Origin: Chiua virens
Taxonomy: Eukaryota > Basidiomycota > Agaricomycetes > Boletales > Boletaceae
Length of the DNA stretch: 64,000 nt
Direction of reading: 5' to 3'
Assembly (NCBI GenBank): GCA_019787685.1
Contig: JAHNUO010000020.1
Coordinates: 62,001 to 126,000 of the forward strand
The translations under genes and the position numbers were made by a program. Every line of letters starts with the position of its first letter. The stretch's first letter is position 1. The notes below the pieces were generated by a model. It saw nothing but the letters and a program-made list of their open reading frames with translations. It had not been told where the DNA came from and did no database searches. Positions 1 through 11,160 of the stretch are shown piece by piece.

Positions 1-1
1 C

Positions 2-1891
2 TATCCACTGGGATTTGCAATTGTCCCGCTCTTTTCGAGCGCATTGAGTGAAGAAGTTGGGAGAAGGCCGATCCACCTTCTCAGTGCTTTCGCATCGGTC
101 TTGTGCTACGCGCTCGCTGCAATGTTTGTGCCTTTCCTGGTTGAGAAACCCAACGAAAATGAGCAATTGCAGGTCCAATACAATTCACTTGGTTATTGTC
201 GCACGTGTTCTTGGTGGCGCGTTCGCTTCGACGGGTTCCACTTTGGCAGCTGGTACGATAGCAGATGTTTGGGAACCAACGGAGTAGGTGTCTGGTGGTC
301 TACATGTCAGCTGATGACTGACGTAGAGTTTGATATCACTAGGCGCGGTATTCCGATGTCGCTGTTTGCGCTCGTGAACATGGCCTGTACAGGTCTTGGA
401 CCGATGGTCTCTGGCTGGGTCGAACACGATCCACGCCTTCGATGGAGGTGGATCCAGTGGCTTCATGCGATGTGTGTCGGTTCCTGTCAAATCTTGATTC
501 AGCTCTGGAATAAACATACCTCGCCAGATTCAGTCTGGTGTACTTTTTTGTTGCTGTCTTTACCTTGGTGGAGACCCGGCAAAGCATTGTCCTCCGACAC
601 GTCGCTCAGAAGATGAGACAGGAAACCGGGGATTCGAGATACTGTGCTCGAGCGGAGGAAACAAAACCTACGTTACGCGAACTTGTTTGGATATCTTGCA
701 CTCGGCCAATCCGTAAGTAACCGAATCGCGATAATTGCAATGTCAGATCCTCAAGGTATCTACAGATGTTCTACTCACTGAACCTATAGCCATGAGTATA
801 AGTGTAAGGGAATCCGGTGTATGTGTATGAAGTGGCGGTCTAATATCCTCATTTCATAGCTCTGGGTATTTTTCACGTGGGGTGTTCTGTTCTGCTTGGT
901 CAGGTATGCTATGTTTTTACAGCTTGTTCTACAGCTCACGGTGTTCAGTTCAATTTCACCGATTTTCGAGACATTTTACGGATTCAATGCTGGCCAAAGT
1001 GGCATGGTATACACCACCATGGTGTGAGTGGCTATGCACCACCTCATCTGGCCACGATCTTCTAATTTGATTATTTCATAGTGTCGGTGCTTTCATTGGA
1101 CTGGGTGCTAACGTTTATCAAGATGAATTATACAAGTAGGGATACATGTCCGTGGATATAGAATGTTCTCAGACATTATCATAGGCGAAATGCTGCACGT
1201 AGGGGACCGGAAGCAAGATTACACTTTACATGTCTGGCGGCAGTTCTGTTTCCATTGGCTATGTTCATGTTCGCATACACCGCATCGCAACAGTTTCACT
1301 GGATCTGGCCGGTTATCGCATTGACAGTGAGCATTCTTTTTGCTCCCATGCCGAACGCATTCCGAATTGGTCTAGATCTTCATGTTCGGTGCCTTCATCG
1401 CTTACTTGGTCGTTTTCGTATATATCGCCGACTGGTTCGTCTGTTTTCTACGTCTCATGTGATAAAATTGTCTGACTTCGCCCACAGTTACGGTCCTTAC
1501 GCATCATCCGCTTTGGCGGGACAAGGCTTGTGCCGTACGTCAAATGTTTACCAAGGAACTACCCCGAACTCACGCATAACACGTTACCAGGTAACATGGG
1601 TAGCTTTGCCTTTCCCCTCTTCGCAAACGACATGTTCATACATCTCACGTACAAATGGTCCAACGTCTTGTTTGCGGGCGTAGCTCTCGTCATCCTTCCC
1701 ATCCCCTTCGTGAGTCGAGGCATCCGACCGTTTCTAACACTAGCACTCAGTTGATCTCCCAGGTATTGTTTTTTTACGGCGCTTCCCTTCGCAAGCGTAG
1801 TACATTGTGCAGCAAAGTCATGCCCTCCGAGCAAGATGACACGGAGAAGGCCGATGCCAGTCACGCTAATACCCCCCGTTCATCTGGCTGA
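2..1891 (+). CDS. MFS drug/polyamine-type transporter (DHA1 family), 5' end cut by window
   Basis: Integral plasma-membrane transporter, probably a proton antiporter for drugs or polyamines (family knowledge; substrate not readable). Splicing by frame gives an uninterrupted 3' part: EEVGRRPIHLLSAF (loop 2-3 motif), ARVLGGAFASTGSTLAAGT, then the central loop VETRQSIVLRHVAQKMRQ followed by ETGDSRYCARAE, which matches the TPO/FLU1-type ETYxPVLLxxKAxxLR...TGDxRYRA signature. Later membrane exons are SISPIFETFYGFNAGQSGM, FMFGAFIAYLVVFVYIADW, YGPYASSALAGQG and a final MGSFAFPLF...YKWSN part ending in PIPFVLFFYGASLRKRS and a hydrophilic tail. About ten introns of 35-70 bp are supported, for example donor at 124 and acceptor near 171. 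The N-terminus and first helices lie upstream of base 1. No break was found. The tripeptide PET of the family is VET here. Confidence 0.85.
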
Positions 1892-2645
1892 TCTGCCCGG
1901 CTCCTGAGGCTCCCTCGATCCTCACTCGACTCATAAAAAGACTCGCATCCCCGACTCGGACTTGGCGTGTACGTAAACAGGATCGGAACCACAATCGTCG
2001 CGACAGACATTCTAAGCCAGGAACATTCTTTACACCGATACCCCTCAGCGACGTTTGATCGTTTTTCTCTCTTTTGATACCCTTTCCCTTTTATTCTCCG
2101 TTGCCGCCCTCGACGGCGAAGTGTGCTTGCTTTGGATACCTGTTCTGGAAAGATAGATATATGGATTCGTACGCTATAGTCTGTTATAATTGGTCACCAT
2201 TTAATCAGGACCTCTCACTTTTTCGACCGCATGCAACGGACCAACTCCCTATCCTTGAAGCGCTTTGGGGCGACAATACTCGCACGACATTGATTGGTTA
2301 CCGCACATTCTCCCTGCCAGTGCGCGGCGCATGTGAGGATGATTCGCGTGATCACACGAGGTTAATTTGCCGATCACTATGATCGTCACCCCAATACAAA
2401 CCACAAAGATACCGCGTTACTCCAAATTCAACTCCTCAAAAACTCGAAAGAACATGCTACACAATATACTAGTACAAATCAAGTTCAGAAGAGAAAAAGA
2501 CAAAGACAAATATAACACGTCAAATATAACATCGATTCAAGTACAAAGTCAAAAGTCGCCGTTCATCGTCTTATTCAAATGTCCATCTTAAAATTTCTTC
2601 GTCAATTTTGGCTGTGCCCTCCACGCGTGCATCCACCCAAGATGT
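1892..2645. other. Intergenic, no gene seen
   Basis: Convergent 3' flanks of the MFS transporter and the minus-strand gene that follows. Short frames here have no recognisable domain and no plausible splice partners. The stretch 2370-2590 is AT-rich and probably holds both polyadenylation regions. Confidence 0.5.
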
Positions 2646-3683
2646 TCATATGCACAGAGGTCGCTTGACTAGTGACCTCTGACACGATTCAGAAGGGAAA
2701 ACTATCGACTCCGTTCGAGTCCTCTTCGCCACGCCCTCCGTTTCCTTCGCCTCCTGTGGCGTAACGGATCCGAACGCAACTTTGCGCCAGATGGTATTCC
2801 TCTGTTGCATCCCCTCCCACTCGAAGGCAGGCAGCGACTGGTGTCGTGCGCGATTCTGGATTCCACTTGGCCTCCTAGGCGCCGAAAACGTCTCTGCCCA
2901 CCCTGCAGAACGTGGCACTGTTACCTCTGTGGCCGAGACGGCCGCATCATAAACCCAAACGCCAGTCGACAGCGGACCACTGACGGACTTTCTTCGACCG
3001 ATACATCTCTTCTTCAACACCCGATTCGTCTCCGTCTTGGCACTGGGCGAGGATATTGGCGCGTATCGCGTCGTATTCAGTGGCTTCAATTTGGTCGACA
3101 CACCTACGACCGGACGAACGCCTCCGTTTTCCTTCTTCCTCTCGCCTCTCCGCTTCAAGTTGACGTTGGCAGTGGCGTCCTTGACGACGTTCTGAACCCG
3201 CTCCGCCAAGGGTTTGAACTGCGACTTGGATGTCTCCACCGCGTGCTTCACTTTCTCAGCCCATTCGTCCAGGTCGTACAGTTTGTGCAACATGAGCTTG
3301 AACGTGAACGGATAGCGCTCTTCGAGCGGGAAGGTTGGTATGTCGTTGTCCTCCTGGGCCTCGTCCATGGGTTCTGTCATGGCGTTTGGGGTGTCCGAGT
3401 CGGCAGCGGGCGGCACGATAGAGTGGGTGTTGGACGCGGATTGGACACGCCGGGCATGCTCCGCATCGCGTAGGATGCGTACGTTGAGGACCGTGGATAG
3501 ATTCTGGAGCACGGGTGCGAACTCTGCAGGTACCCCGGTAATGTCGTCTGCGGAAATGACGTCGCTCATGTCCCCAGCGAGGGCGCGGCGGGTGCGTCGC
3601 GTCGCGACGCGGTCAAATAGGTCAAAAAGACGAGCAAACTCTGCTGTTTTGGTGTTGGCCTGAGCGACAGAGATCAGTTGCAT
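2646..3683 (-). CDS. Hypothetical protein, 345 aa, single exon
   Basis: I do not recognise this protein. It is one open frame of 345 codons, unusually long for an intron-rich genome, starting MQLISVAQANTKTAEFARLF. The N-terminal half is helical: KTAEFARLFDLFDRVATRRT, then a proline/serine-rich spacer, then PFTFKLMLHKLYDLDEWAEK, which looks like an amphipathic helix region. The C-terminal half is basic and low-complexity, with KKRCIGRRKSV, KRTRTES and KRPLCI, compatible with a nuclear or nucleic-acid-associated protein (inference only). No signal peptide or membrane helix is visible. A 222-codon frame on the other strand (2805-3473) is its shadow, because the minus frame is longer and has ordinary composition. 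The frame runs close to its upstream flank at 3684 without a shared promoter partner. Confidence 0.6.
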   Translation of the reverse strand: MQLISVAQANTKTAEFARLFDLFDRVATRRTRRALAGDMSDVISADDITGVPAEFAPVLQNLSTVLNVRILRDAEHARRVQSASNTHSIVPPAADSDTPNAMTEPMDEAQEDNDIPTFPLEERYPFTFKLMLHKLYDLDEWAEKVKHAVETSKSQFKPLAERVQNVVKDATANVNLKRRGERKKENGGVRPVVGVSTKLKPLNTTRYAPISSPSAKTETNRVLKKRCIGRRKSVSGPLSTGVWVYDAAVSATEVTVPRSAGWAETFSAPRRPSGIQNRARHQSLPAFEWEGMQQRNTIWRKVAFGSVTPQEAKETEGVAKRTRTESIVFPSESCQRSLVKRPLCI

Positions 3684-4173
3684 ATCAATTAATTAAGTTA
3701 GTGATTGTGAGGCGGAGGGGTGGCGGAAAGGATAATCTCAAAGCGATCGGGGTGAGGGAGACGGTCGTGGAGGAGGATATGCCTGTTAATGGACCCATGG
3801 CCATCTTTATATCACTGTTTTGTGGGTTGTGTGGTTTTGTCACCCGCCCTGGTAGATGTGTAGCCTGCATGCGGGGCTTCCTAATCAGGACTGTTGCCGA
3901 GTGGCTCATTATTCCCTTGTCATCATCCATTGTCCACTGTTTATGTAACTTACCTTCACACTGCTGGCCGCCCATCTATCTGGTTCCTCAAGCCAATTTC
4001 ATCTTATCCGTGTACTCTATCCTCGATTATGATGTCATGATGGAGTTCATTGTAAGGATAGCAAGGTACAAGCATAGAGAAGAAACGAAGCAAACGCGGG
4101 AAGATCCGACTGTCACTGGAACTCGATGATCTGCTGATGTCCGCAGAGAAGATGCTGGCATAGGCGATGCTGG
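3684..4173. other. Intergenic, no gene seen
   Basis: Upstream flank of the 345-aa gene and downstream flank of the F-box-like gene. A 142-codon plus frame (3701-4129) has no recognisable motif. Pyrimidine/purine-rich promoter-like sequence lies just upstream of 3684. Confidence 0.4.
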
Positions 4174-5621
4174 CTAGTTCCAAGGTCGTCTTCTTACCCG
4201 CACTCTCCCGCCGCTACGAAGAACGTATGTCTTGGTCACCCTCTGCCAGTCTCCGATTCTCCTTTGGTCTTCAGCAGGAATCTTCCATGCAAAAAACGAG
4301 CTCCAGCTAACAGTACGCACGGACTTGAGTTTCTGAGCCAGCGCCAAGCTTGCTTCAAGTTCGTGTGTCCGCACTTCGGGGGCGGAAACCATGATCGCAC
4401 AAATCGGACACATTTCGGGCCCATGGGGAAAGGGTAGAACCTCGTCCAACGTCGTGCTTGCAACAGTTTCCGAACTTTCTGGATCTCTCTCGTCTTGTGC
4501 ATAAGAAACGTGCTCGAGGTGCGCGAGATGCGGCGATTCTGACTGACTGAGAACGGTTCCTGTGTGGGTGGGATTGCGATTTCGAGCGAAGCTTGTGCGA
4601 AGAGCGTGGGAATAGGCTCTCGGGCTGTTGTAGTGGTCGATATGATTTTCAAGCATATCTTCGTTCGAGAGGAATATTCCCAGGTGAAGGTCGATCAATT
4701 TGGTGAGTGGCTTCAGTTCTTTCGCGAATGCGCTCTGTGAAAGTTTTTTGACAGTCAAAGAGTAGTGGTGCAGGAACGCACTGTCAATGATGCCACTGTC
4801 GAAAAGTGGTTAGGAACAGGGGAGTGAATGACAGCGGAAGAGCTCTCTTCGAAGCAAGTCCAGCAACAGGACAAGTCGAGGTGCTCGGTACAACTGAGAT
4901 GAAGGGACAGCAATCCCGGAAACGCCCTCGCAACTATACTCAACAGAAAAACATCAATGCGCCATAGTCCCGTGAGCGTTAGCGAAGTCAGGTGAGTCAT
5001 CGGCGAGTTCGTCAATGGAATGTCGAATATCTGCTGTAATCGAATCTTCTGTGTTGACCTCGCTTCCTCCGCAAAAGAAACATGCAAGGACAGTAAAGAG
5101 CTAAGAAGGTTTGGTCTCCAAGGTGCCTTTGCGAGAGTCGCGCACTGCACCGTCAAAGTTCTGGGCAAAACGAACATTAAAGGGTGATCATCCACAGCAT
5201 ATATGCGCTTCGTTTACTTCACCCACTGAAATCCTACGCGTTCCCACTCAATGTTACTCCGCGATAACATGGATATGTGCAGGTATAAGAGGGAAGTGAG
5301 CTGTTTTTCTGAGCGGATATCCAAAGAGGTCATGTATCTCCGCAGGGTCATGAGCCGAAGCTGGGAATTGGCCTCCGATAAGGCCCGGAGGGCACGGAAC
5401 GAGCGGTATCGGCGATAAAAAAGCTCGATTGTGTATTCGATCAACTCCAGAGGCAAGGTGGGTTGTTCTGAAACCATCCGGTGACCAATAGACCCGTCCC
5501 GACATTCCGCTGGGGGAGGCGAAGTGAACCGGTGAGAACTTGGAGAAGAAGGAAAGAAGTCATGTAAGTTGGAGTCATCTGAGGAGAGGAGATCCGATGG
5601 ATCTTCTGAATGTCTCGACAT
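4174..5621 (-). pseudogene. F-box-like / leucine-rich protein, probably disrupted
   Basis: Resembles the large lineage-specific F-box/LRR-like family of Rhizoctonia-type fungi, whose members are thought to be substrate adaptors (family knowledge; no substrate can be given). Order: low-complexity acidic N-terminus MSRHSEDPSDLLSSDDSN, an F-box-like start LPLELIEYTIELFYRRYRS, then leucine-rich segments MTHLTSLTLTGLWRIDVFL, FPGLLSLHLSCTEHLDLSCC and PLTKLIDLHLGIFLSNEDM, then CPICAIMVSAPEVRTHELEA and a basic C-terminus. Two lesions are visible. An in-frame TAA at 5214-5216 separates GFQWVK from the same-frame continuation DDHPLMFVLPRTL. A frame change near 4755 separates TVRSCTTTL from LTVKKLSQSAFAKEL. 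No normal-length GT-AG intron repairs the first one; only a 33-nt interval could. Alternative: two very short introns in a live gene. Confidence 0.6.
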
Positions 5622-5779
5622 GGAGGTCGATGAGAAAGAAGAGCGTCGGGGTCATATGGACGCGATCGCATTTTATACACACATAAGGATCACGTGTTTC
5701 AAAATCAATAGTCACGTGATATGTATTGATTGACAACTTGAAGGTAGTATCTTTGAAACTTCGACTATCACCGAGACGG

Positions 5780-8365
5780 ATGAGTGGCCCAGGACCGCAC
5801 AAACCCCAAAGCCAAGATGGCGACAAGAAATCCACATCATTGAGCCCAACACACGCTATGCAGCTCCGCGCGTTTTTGAACGCCTCAGAGGATGTCGAGG
5901 TGGACCCTGACACCATCGAAGACCTCTTAGAGGGACTCAGCGAAGATATTTGCACTGAGATGACCGACCTTGACAGTGACTCAGAAACTTCTGATACAGA
6001 GGATCTTCCTCTCCTTGTTCAAGAGGAATCCACATCTTCAACAGCGGTTAGCGTCGCAGAACTCGAAGACAGCGACATAGACCCTTCCGAGATCCGCGCT
6101 TTGGAAGAGGAAGGTGGGTAGGTATGATCATTTGCGAATTGGATTTTCTTTTTCTTTGGCCATTACGTTCGTCAGGGCGAGATGTGACACTGACACGGGA
6201 ATTCAGCTATACAGGCTTGGACTAAGGACGAGGTTCGGAGAATGTTACACCATCTCAAAGAACGGGGTAAGCGCTTTATCCAGTTACCTCACATTTTGAT
6301 GATTCATTGTGCACCAGGAATGAGTTCATTCATTCGGGAGTACGTTTTTGGGCAAAACATACCTATTGTCAAACTGCTGTTTGCTTTTGGTATAAGTCTA
6401 GTGTGTCGTAGTCCGTTACTTGGGGTTTATTTTACTTCAACATTTGATACAGTGTCCCGAGCTCAGAAATAAGCGTCCAAAGACGCTCTTATATTTCCTT
6501 AGAGTCGCAATGTCAAGACAGTAAGTGCAAAATCAGTGTATCAATAAGCCCTCCGAGCTTACCTCGTTCCCCCGACTAGATTGCACCTGAGAGAAAAGCT
6601 TCCGCAATACAATACAATTTCTGATGCGGTTTCTCTCATAGTTAGGTCAAAACATATCATGGTGCTAACTGGTGCCGGCATTAGTGCGATATCTTCCTTT
6701 TGTATAGTGCGCGTATTTCCTGAACATTTTTAGGTGTCTCTTGTGGCATTCCGGACTTTAGGTCTCGGAATGGCCTTTATGCGACGCTGAAAGACAAGGG
6801 TCAATATGACTTGGATGATCCTCAACAAATGTTTGTACCTCGTTTTGACAGTCTTGCGGGTGTATCTAACATTATTTAGGTTCGATATTCACTATTTCAA
6901 GGAAAATCCGAAAGGTAAAGAATTATCGTATGTTATTTGCTCCGCAACTTCTCATCATTGTTCGTTGAACTCCATTAAAAAATCAGTATTCTAGTGGGTG
7001 CACTTCGTTTGAGTACCCAAGGGATGGTAACTAATGTTTTCTACAAGTTCCTTCGCGAGGTACGGTACCTACTGTGGCAGGAAGCGGCGAGTCCTGATAA
7101 GATTACACAAGTCAAATATACCCCTCTAATTTCATACCCTCTCCTTGTCACCGATTCATCAAACTCATAGAGGATAAGAACAAGGTGCTGTCTCACTGTT
7201 GTCACAATGTTTCGAATGAATTTCACGTTCCGGTCATCATAGCTCCTTCGGGTATGTACCTCTTCGGTCCAATTGTGTCGCGCAACCAATCAAATTCCAT
7301 ACAGAATTATACGCAAAACATTGACACGCTCGAGTCCATCGCGGGCATTACACGCGTCTTGCAATGTCACGGCTCTTTCAAGACGGCTTCTTGCCTTCAA
7401 TGTCGGGTCAAGGTTCCCGGCGTTGAAATAGAACGTGAGATCCTCAACCAACACGTCCCGTATTGCAAAGTATGTTTGGAGGTGCACAAGGCTGCGGAAG
7501 CGCAAAAGAGCAAACCTGCAAAAAAGAAGGGTAAGAAGAGAAATGAATGGGAGGACGATAGCGATGAAAACGACGATCTGCCCGTAGGGGTGATGAAGGT
7601 ATGCCTGTTTATGTTTTCAGGACAGACGCCTTCTGACGTTTGCTACTTTTGCAGCCTGACATCACATTTTTCGGAGAAAAACTCACGGACGAATTTGATC
7701 AAGCACTATTAGAGGACCGAGACAAGGTTGATCTCTTGTTGGTCATCGGGACTTCACTCAAAGTCTCTCCCGTGTCCGAGATTTTGTGTACGTCCCATTT
7801 TTGACTGACCCTCCCAATCTACTGACACTCTCTGCTATAGCTCATCTACCGCATTCCGTCCCGCAGGTCAGTAAACAGTCGAAGATTTTTACACGCGTAA
7901 TCACACCCGCATTAGATCCTCATCAACAGAACGCCAATTAGGCATATCAATCCTGACGTAAGATCCAGCCCTTTGTCTTCACAGAACTCGACTCGACTCG
8001 ACATTTTCAGATTGTGCTCCTCGGTGATGCGGACGAGATTGTGTATTACTTGTGCGAGCAGCTGAAATGGGAGCTTCCACCACTTCCAAATCCCAAAGGT
8101 GGGCCCCGGGTGAATGGGAAGAGAACGTCTAGCCAGATGATTGACCAGGTGGAGCCGGCCAGAGTCCGAGAAAGGTATCGTGGCTTCTTACTCCCATATT
8201 CTGTGCCACTGACCTCAATGCAGCCACGTTTGGCTGTTCAATGGCGCGGAAGGTGGGAAATGGTTAGAAGATATCAAGGAGAGGTACAGCAATGGAACAA
8301 ATGGTGCTCCTGCTCAGTCAAGGGGCCAACCAGAGCCCCAGACGAAGAAGGCCCGAGTCAGTTGA
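5780..8365 (+). CDS. Class I sirtuin, NAD-dependent protein deacetylase (Hst1/Sir2-like)
   Basis: NAD+-dependent lysine deacetylase acting mainly on histones in the nucleus (family knowledge). I reconstruct 17 exons without a break. The N-terminus is acidic ([17 protein letters not shown]). The core shows [20 protein letters not shown] (NAD site, interrupted by an intron), YTQNIDTLE, the catalytic histidine in QCHGSF, a zinc finger with CLQC and YCKVC pairs, [17 protein letters not shown], and [14 protein letters not shown]. Between the zinc finger and FFGE is a basic then acidic insert ([19 protein letters not shown]), as in Hst1/SIRT1-like proteins. Conserved residues [15 protein letters not shown] are coded partly by two microexons at 6987-6993 and 7048-7059, and LLR by a third at 7243-7251. 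The start at 5780 gives MSGPGPHKP; an upstream in-frame ATG at 5726 is possible. It is divergent from the F-box-like gene and convergent with Kei1. Confidence 0.9.
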
Positions 8366-8486
8366 CACTAGTCAAGATATGTGATCACCATACTATGGAT
8401 TCGTGAACGGTCTCCTGCCTCAGTGAGAGAAAATGATTCATCAGAATGAGGGTCCGTGTAATATGTTAGGGGTAAGTAAGATGGTA

Positions 8487-9588
8487 TTATCGTGCGCTTT
8501 CCTCGAAGAGAACCTCCCCATTCCCCTGCACGGGTATAGTAATCTTTGCTAATGAGCTTCTGCTCTGTTTCGCGGAATGACGTCCGTTCCTTCCCTGCTC
8601 ACCAACGGGGTCGGGAAAATGTGCACAGGTACCGTTGGGATGGTGTGTTCCCAACGAAGACATGTAAAACTCGTCGTCGTCGTCGTCGTCGTCCATATGT
8701 GCTGGGTCATAACCCGCAGGCACCGAAGAACTTGGACGCCAATTCCGAATGGCGTTGAACGTGCCTCTGCGTAGATGTGTCGCATACGAGTATAGCAAAA
8801 GGGCAAAGTAGACCTACACATCCATGGTCGAGTAAGATCAATGACCAGCACTATCAGGACGAATTAGGGACTTAGTGCGTCTCACCTTGGCAAGCCAAGA
8901 TAGCACGATCACCACCGCTGCGACACCCTTCTCTTCGTTCCAAAGAATGTTTGCTTCTGCGGCTAACTGCACTTCCGACATTGTATGGTTTACACCAGCT
9001 CCCACTCGAATCGCCTCTTGCGCGGGTGAATTGGTAACTCGTCGACCGTCATGTGGGGTATACACCCACCACACGACGGCAAAAAAGAGCGTCCAGCCGG
9101 TCGAGAACATATGATCGACGAAAAAGAGATGTGCAAAGTAGAGCGTCTGTTGAGCGTTTTCCTACATGTTGCGAATTCGATTTCACGTGATACGAGGTGG
9201 GGCAGAGAGGACGCATCGGCGAAAACGATAAAAAGGGCAGGAGAAAGGAACTGACCTCCTTGACTGCGTTGAGACCCCATCCGAGTGCAACTAGACCGAG
9301 AAGGGAGTACAGGTACAGGCTGAGCTGTGCAAACGAGCCCCCTGCGCCCGTCAACACGGAAATGAGACCGTAAACGCCAGCTGCCTTGTTGAACAACTAA
9401 AGCAACCATGTTGAGAAAACCAATATCTCCTTTCTTGAGGTTGAAAGCGATGGGGTGACGAGATGGGGGAAAAGTACAAGACGTACGGCGAACAAGAGCG
9501 CGATTACGACGCCAGTCTTGAGATCCAGGAGACCGAAAAAATTGGAGATGGGCCAGAGCCGCCATTCAGGACGAAGTATAAGTTTCAT
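8487..9588 (-). CDS. KEI1: Kei1, inositol phosphorylceramide synthase regulatory subunit
   Basis: Golgi membrane subunit needed for activity and localisation of IPC synthase (Aur1) in fungal sphingolipid synthesis (family knowledge). Four exons join in frame: MKLILRPEWRLWPISNFFG then LLDLKTGVVIALLFA; next LFNKAAGVYGLISVLTGAGG and SLYLYSLLGLVALGWGLNA; then ENAQQTLYFAHLFFVDHMFS with WTLFFAVVWWVYTPHDGRR; finally VYFALLLYSYATHLRRGTF followed by a cytoplasmic tail. The N-terminal RPEW...FFGLLDLKTG block, four or so hydrophobic helices and the tail fit the family and its length. The tail contains a run of seven Asp coded by a GTC/GAC trinucleotide tract at 8671-8693. I chose the ATG at 9588 because it starts the conserved block directly; a longer frame upstream to 9663 is possible. 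Its 3' end faces the sirtuin 120 bp away. Confidence 0.85.
8671..8693 (-). repeat. Trinucleotide microsatellite coding poly-Asp in Kei1
   Basis: Seven tandem GAC codons on the minus strand give an acidic run in the Kei1 C-terminal tail, next to MDDD...EFYMSS. A pure tract like this is prone to length change between strains. Confidence 0.8.
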
Positions 9589-9776
9589 ATGCAGTTCATG
9601 TACCAAAGGAAACGGGAGCCTGAGACGACAGGTAGAAGAGCAAAGCTGATGCTGACTAAGCAAGCGGTGTGTACAGTGTCACCCAGCCGGTCCGGCGGTG
9701 ACCGTGAACTTCTTGAACGTCGCTGTGAGCGGCATGTTCCTTTCATCGCTTTCGAATCAGTAAAACCCTCGATGAA

Positions 9777-10205
9777 ATGTTAATTGGCCTCTTAGAAGTT
9801 CGCTGCCAGCGCAGTCTGGAAGAAATAGTCGGCACCTTACGCCGGATCCAATCAAAACATTCACAGTTTTCAACGGTTCCACAGCAAGCTGGAAGCAATC
9901 TTATGGTCATCACGAAGGCCTCCGTCGCAGATGATACGCTCGACGATCGAATTATGGACTGGTTTATCAGAGGAGAGTTGAACTCATGTACCGAAAAATT
10001 GAAAGAAGTGGACGATATGCTTGAGCGTAGTGTCCTCGACGAAGACAAGGTCACCGCAGTCATGGACTCACTCGAAGATTTCATTTCTTGCTTACTGAGT
10101 GAGTTTTTAACACTCCTCTGAGCGCGTGGTTGACCATGATGCTCAGCAACGAGAGACTCCGTCAGCAGCCATCGGAAGCGCCTCGAGCCAATAATGTTAT
10201 TGTAA
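9777..10205 (+). CDS. Hypothetical small helical protein, two-exon model
   Basis: I do not recognise this product. The main exon starts MLIGLLEVRCQRSLEEIVG and continues with helix-forming acidic sequence, for example DDTLDDRIMDWFIRGELN and EKLKEVDDMLERSVLDEDK, then MDSLEDFISCLL. A plausible intron (GTGAGT donor near 10,101 and a CAG acceptor near 10,146) adds a short second exon ending at 10,205. Heptad-like leucines suggest a coiled coil or a helical bundle. The gene would be divergent from Kei1, with about 190 bp between. There may be more 5' sequence, since 9,660-9,770 also reads as open and hydrophobic in part. A minus-strand frame of 160 codons overlaps and is serine-rich, as shadows often are. 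Confidence 0.35.
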
Positions 10206-11158
10206 ATTTGTACATGTTCAGGCATGTTTGCTTCTCAGCACAGTACTTCCAAATAGCACTAATGTACCCCACTCGAGCGCGAGGCGACCGGTCGCAGGAG
10301 AGGAAGAAAGTCTTCAGTGCGTGCATCGTACCTGCTTTTCATTCTTAGGCTGACAACCAATATCGTTTCGCCAGAGCAAAGGCTGGACGAAGTCCCACAC
10401 TGGCTTGCTGCAGGAGACGCAACTCACAACGAGATAATTTCAAATTCCGACGAAGTGATGCGTCACCGGTGTGATGGTGGACAGGGAACCTGAGGATGTT
10501 GATCTGTGACGCCGACGCGAAACGGGTCATTTCTGTCGCGAACCCGTGCGCGTTGGCTGCTCATAGCGCTCGCTCGCAATCGAATCTCCGACATCCGACG
10601 TCGCATCAATTTCGTAGTGCCAGGGATTCGGAGGTGTGCTGCTGGACAATCGAATCTGGGTGTAGGGTGTGTCAGCAACGTGAAAGATGAAGCAAAGCAA
10701 GGTCCGTACGTCAGTTGAACGGTGCTCGATCTGACTCTTGTGTGTACCACGGCGAGTGTCAGTGGAGTCAAGTCATTTGTCACACTAAGCTGGCGTCATC
10801 TGAGCCGTGCGCATGCATTGGCAATTGTCTTGGTTCCATGTCACTGGGTCGTCGCAGGTGGACTGAACAATTCTATCTTCGTATCTCGATCAGCGCTGGC
10901 ATTATTTGCTATTATAGTTCTGCTGAGACGTCAGAGTCATGAGTCCGCCACCGCTTACTACTCACGCGCACGGCTGAGTGACGCACCTTGCGGCATCCTT
11001 CCTTCAAGTGCGGATTTTGCGCGTCTCGCAACTTGAACTCATGGCACAAGACCTGGAATGACAGAAATTATCCACCTATTTATAACTGCTAGGAGTAAAA
11101 GACAAAAAGTGGCGGTCAATGTGTATTACAACCGGCAGTCCCTTTCGAAATTGAGATG
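10206..11158. other. Intergenic stretch, no gene recognised
   Basis: Several frames of 60-105 codons occur on both strands, but none has a recognisable motif, splice structure or convincing composition. The stretch ends at a TA dinucleotide that flanks the transposon beginning at 11,161. Confidence 0.4.
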
Positions 11159-11160
11159 TA

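Noticed and set aside
2805..3473. A 222-codon plus-strand frame
   Set aside because: It lies wholly inside the longer 345-codon minus-strand gene and has the shadow composition expected from it.
3893..3915. A tRNA-like GTTGCCGAGTGGCTC sequence
   Set aside because: No paired acceptor stem, anticodon arm or T-arm can be placed around it.
8546..8774. Arg-rich and Val-rich frames over the GTC repeat
   Set aside because: These are other-frame translations of the trinucleotide tract in the Kei1 tail.
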